Shown one piece after another: positions 63,529 to 64,000 of a DNA stretch of 64,000 nucleotides. Below the pieces are notes generated by a model. That model had not been told where the DNA came from and did not search any database. It saw only the letters and a program-made list of their open reading frames with translations. The translations under genes and the position numbers were made by a program. Numbering within the stretch: the stretch's first letter is position 1; each line of letters starts with the position of its first letter. The stretch spans positions 1-64,000 of the forward strand of contig JALNKM010000007.1 in assembly GCA_023268155.1 (NCBI GenBank), read 5' to 3'. This stretch comes from Candidatus Geocrenenecus huangii. Lineage in GTDB: Archaea > Thermoproteota > Nitrososphaeria_A > Caldarchaeales > Wolframiiraptoraceae.

Positions 63529-63592
63529 AGTCTCCAATGAAAAATTGGAGACTAGATGCTGATGAGCCCTGAAGCTCAAGATGAAGCATCTA
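63529..63592 (+). other. Pre-23S leader hairpins
   Basis: A perfect 10-bp hairpin (AGTCTCCAAT, loop GAAAA, ATTGGAGACT; 63529-63553) is followed by AGATGC pairing with GCATCT (63554-63591). This second stem encloses an asymmetric internal loop and a GAGC/GCTC stem. They sit in the transcribed leader and may guide processing. Confidence 0.5.
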
Positions 63593-63636
63593 CAGGAATA
63601 AGAGATACCGCAAACTAGATAGTAGAAGAACCCACA

Positions 63637-64000
63637 CCCTAGGCCTGAAAACGCCGACCGGTGGATGCCTCGGCTCAGGCGCCGAGGAAGGACGTGGCAA
63701 GCTACGAAAAGCCCCGGGTAGCCGCAGGCGGGCGTTGATCCGGGGATCTCCGAATAGGACTTCCAGGGAACTCGACCTTTACGGGTTGAGTTCTCACTCC
63801 CGGGTTTAACCCTGGGAGAGGGAACCTCCCGAACGGAAGCATCCAAGTAGGGAGAGGAAAAGAAACCAAGATGGGATTCCCTGAGTACCGGCGAGGGAAA
63901 AGGGAGGAGCCTAAACCAAACCTCTAGAGGATAACTCTAGAGGGATGTGGGGTGATGGACCTGGGGCCCACCCTAACCCATCGATCCGAAGTGCTCTGGA
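63637..64000 (+). rRNA. 23S ribosomal RNA, 5' part (continues beyond window)
   Basis: GGTGGATGCCTCGGCTCAGG (63661 on), the archaeal 5' domain with paired G/C-rich stems, and GGGAGAGGAAAAGAAACCAA followed by CCCTGAGTACCGGCGAGGGA are conserved large-subunit rRNA sequence. GC content is much higher than in the surrounding genes, as in thermophiles. The exact 5' end is estimated from the conserved start of domain I. An apparent minus-strand reading frame here is not a gene. Confidence 0.95.

Noticed and set aside
63558-63592. C/D-box RNA reading of the leader (TGATGA, CTGA)
   Set aside because: Only 3 bases separate the boxes, too short for a guide, and no final D box; a structured leader explains it better.
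63454-63846. Minus-strand reading frame of 130 codons
   Set aside because: It runs across the 23S rRNA 5' end and its leader; its codons reflect conserved rRNA sequence.
1-64000. tRNA genes, CRISPR arrays, insertion sequences
   Set aside because: I looked in all intergenic stretches for T-loop sequence, regularly spaced repeats and transposase motifs and found none that I can support.

Overview
The window is archaeal chromosome. It carries uL3, uL4, uL23, uL18e, uL13, uS9 and uS2 in archaeal forms, RNA polymerase subunits Rpo3 and Rpo10, the large primase subunit, an ESCRT-III (CdvB-type) protein, ferredoxin-dependent 2-oxoacid oxidoreductases, the archaeal mevalonate route, and TATA-type promoters a short way upstream of genes. 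Heavy AGA/AGG/ATA codon use with a visibly GC-rich 23S rRNA points to a thermophile. CdvB and the gene families suggest the TACK/Thermoproteota side of Archaea. I cannot assign a lineage from this sequence alone.

Layout. 1-4.1 kb: a surface-glycan patch (two related GT4 glycosyltransferases, a GT2 enzyme, a polysaccharide deacetylase). 4.6-7.3 kb: a small conflict-type patch (VapBC-like pair, HEPN/MNT pair, a coiled-coil nuclease gene broken by two single-base shifts, and a stump of a second copy). 7.6-9.7 kb: uL3-uL4-uL23, stopping short of uL2. 9.9-17.4 kb: HEAT protein with an Lrp-type regulator, an asparagine-synthase-like protein, a large surface protein with a cytoplasmic C2H2 finger, HD phosphohydrolase, primase PriL and a zinc-finger protein. 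17.4-27.7 kb: two 2-oxoacid:ferredoxin oxidoreductases around a UbiD-family decarboxylase and the two aconitase-X subunits, which together look like the archaeal mevalonate 5-phosphate route. 27.9-33.2 kb: Nramp-like transporter, macro-domain protein, a KaiC-like ATPase operon, and a DMT transporter with a decayed duplicate. 33.3-38.5 kb: acyl-CoA dehydrogenase, EtfBA, FixC-like and FixX-like proteins, endonuclease III. 38.6-55.6 kb: the remains of the archaeal rpoD-L18e-L13-S9-rpoN-eno-S2-MVK/IPK supercluster, interrupted by three insertions: a secreted-protein/signal-peptidase operon, a cysteine-biosynthesis pair (SerK plus O-phosphoserine sulfhydrylase), and a DUF1028 protein with a peptide ABC transporter. 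55.7-63.4 kb: AIR-synthase-like, MobA-like, SppA, CdvB, class II aldolase-like, ribulose-phosphate 3-epimerase and a nucleotide-sugar epimerase. 63.6 kb to the end: the 5' part of 23S rRNA on its own promoter, with no 16S rRNA in front of it.

How it fits together. Mevalonate kinase and isopentenyl phosphate kinase at 54-55.6 kb and the dehydratase/decarboxylase genes at 21.5-24.5 kb would supply the path from mevalonate to isopentenyl diphosphate for archaeal lipids. SerK plus O-phosphoserine sulfhydrylase would make cysteine from serine. The acyl-CoA dehydrogenase and Etf/FixCX genes would pass electrons to quinone and possibly ferredoxin, which the 2-oxoacid oxidoreductases also reduce.

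The least familiar locus is 40.1-42.1 kb: three small secreted beta-rich proteins translationally chained to a Ser/His-type signal peptidase I. This resembles SipW/TasA-type and archaeal bundling-pilus loci and may encode an extracellular filament.
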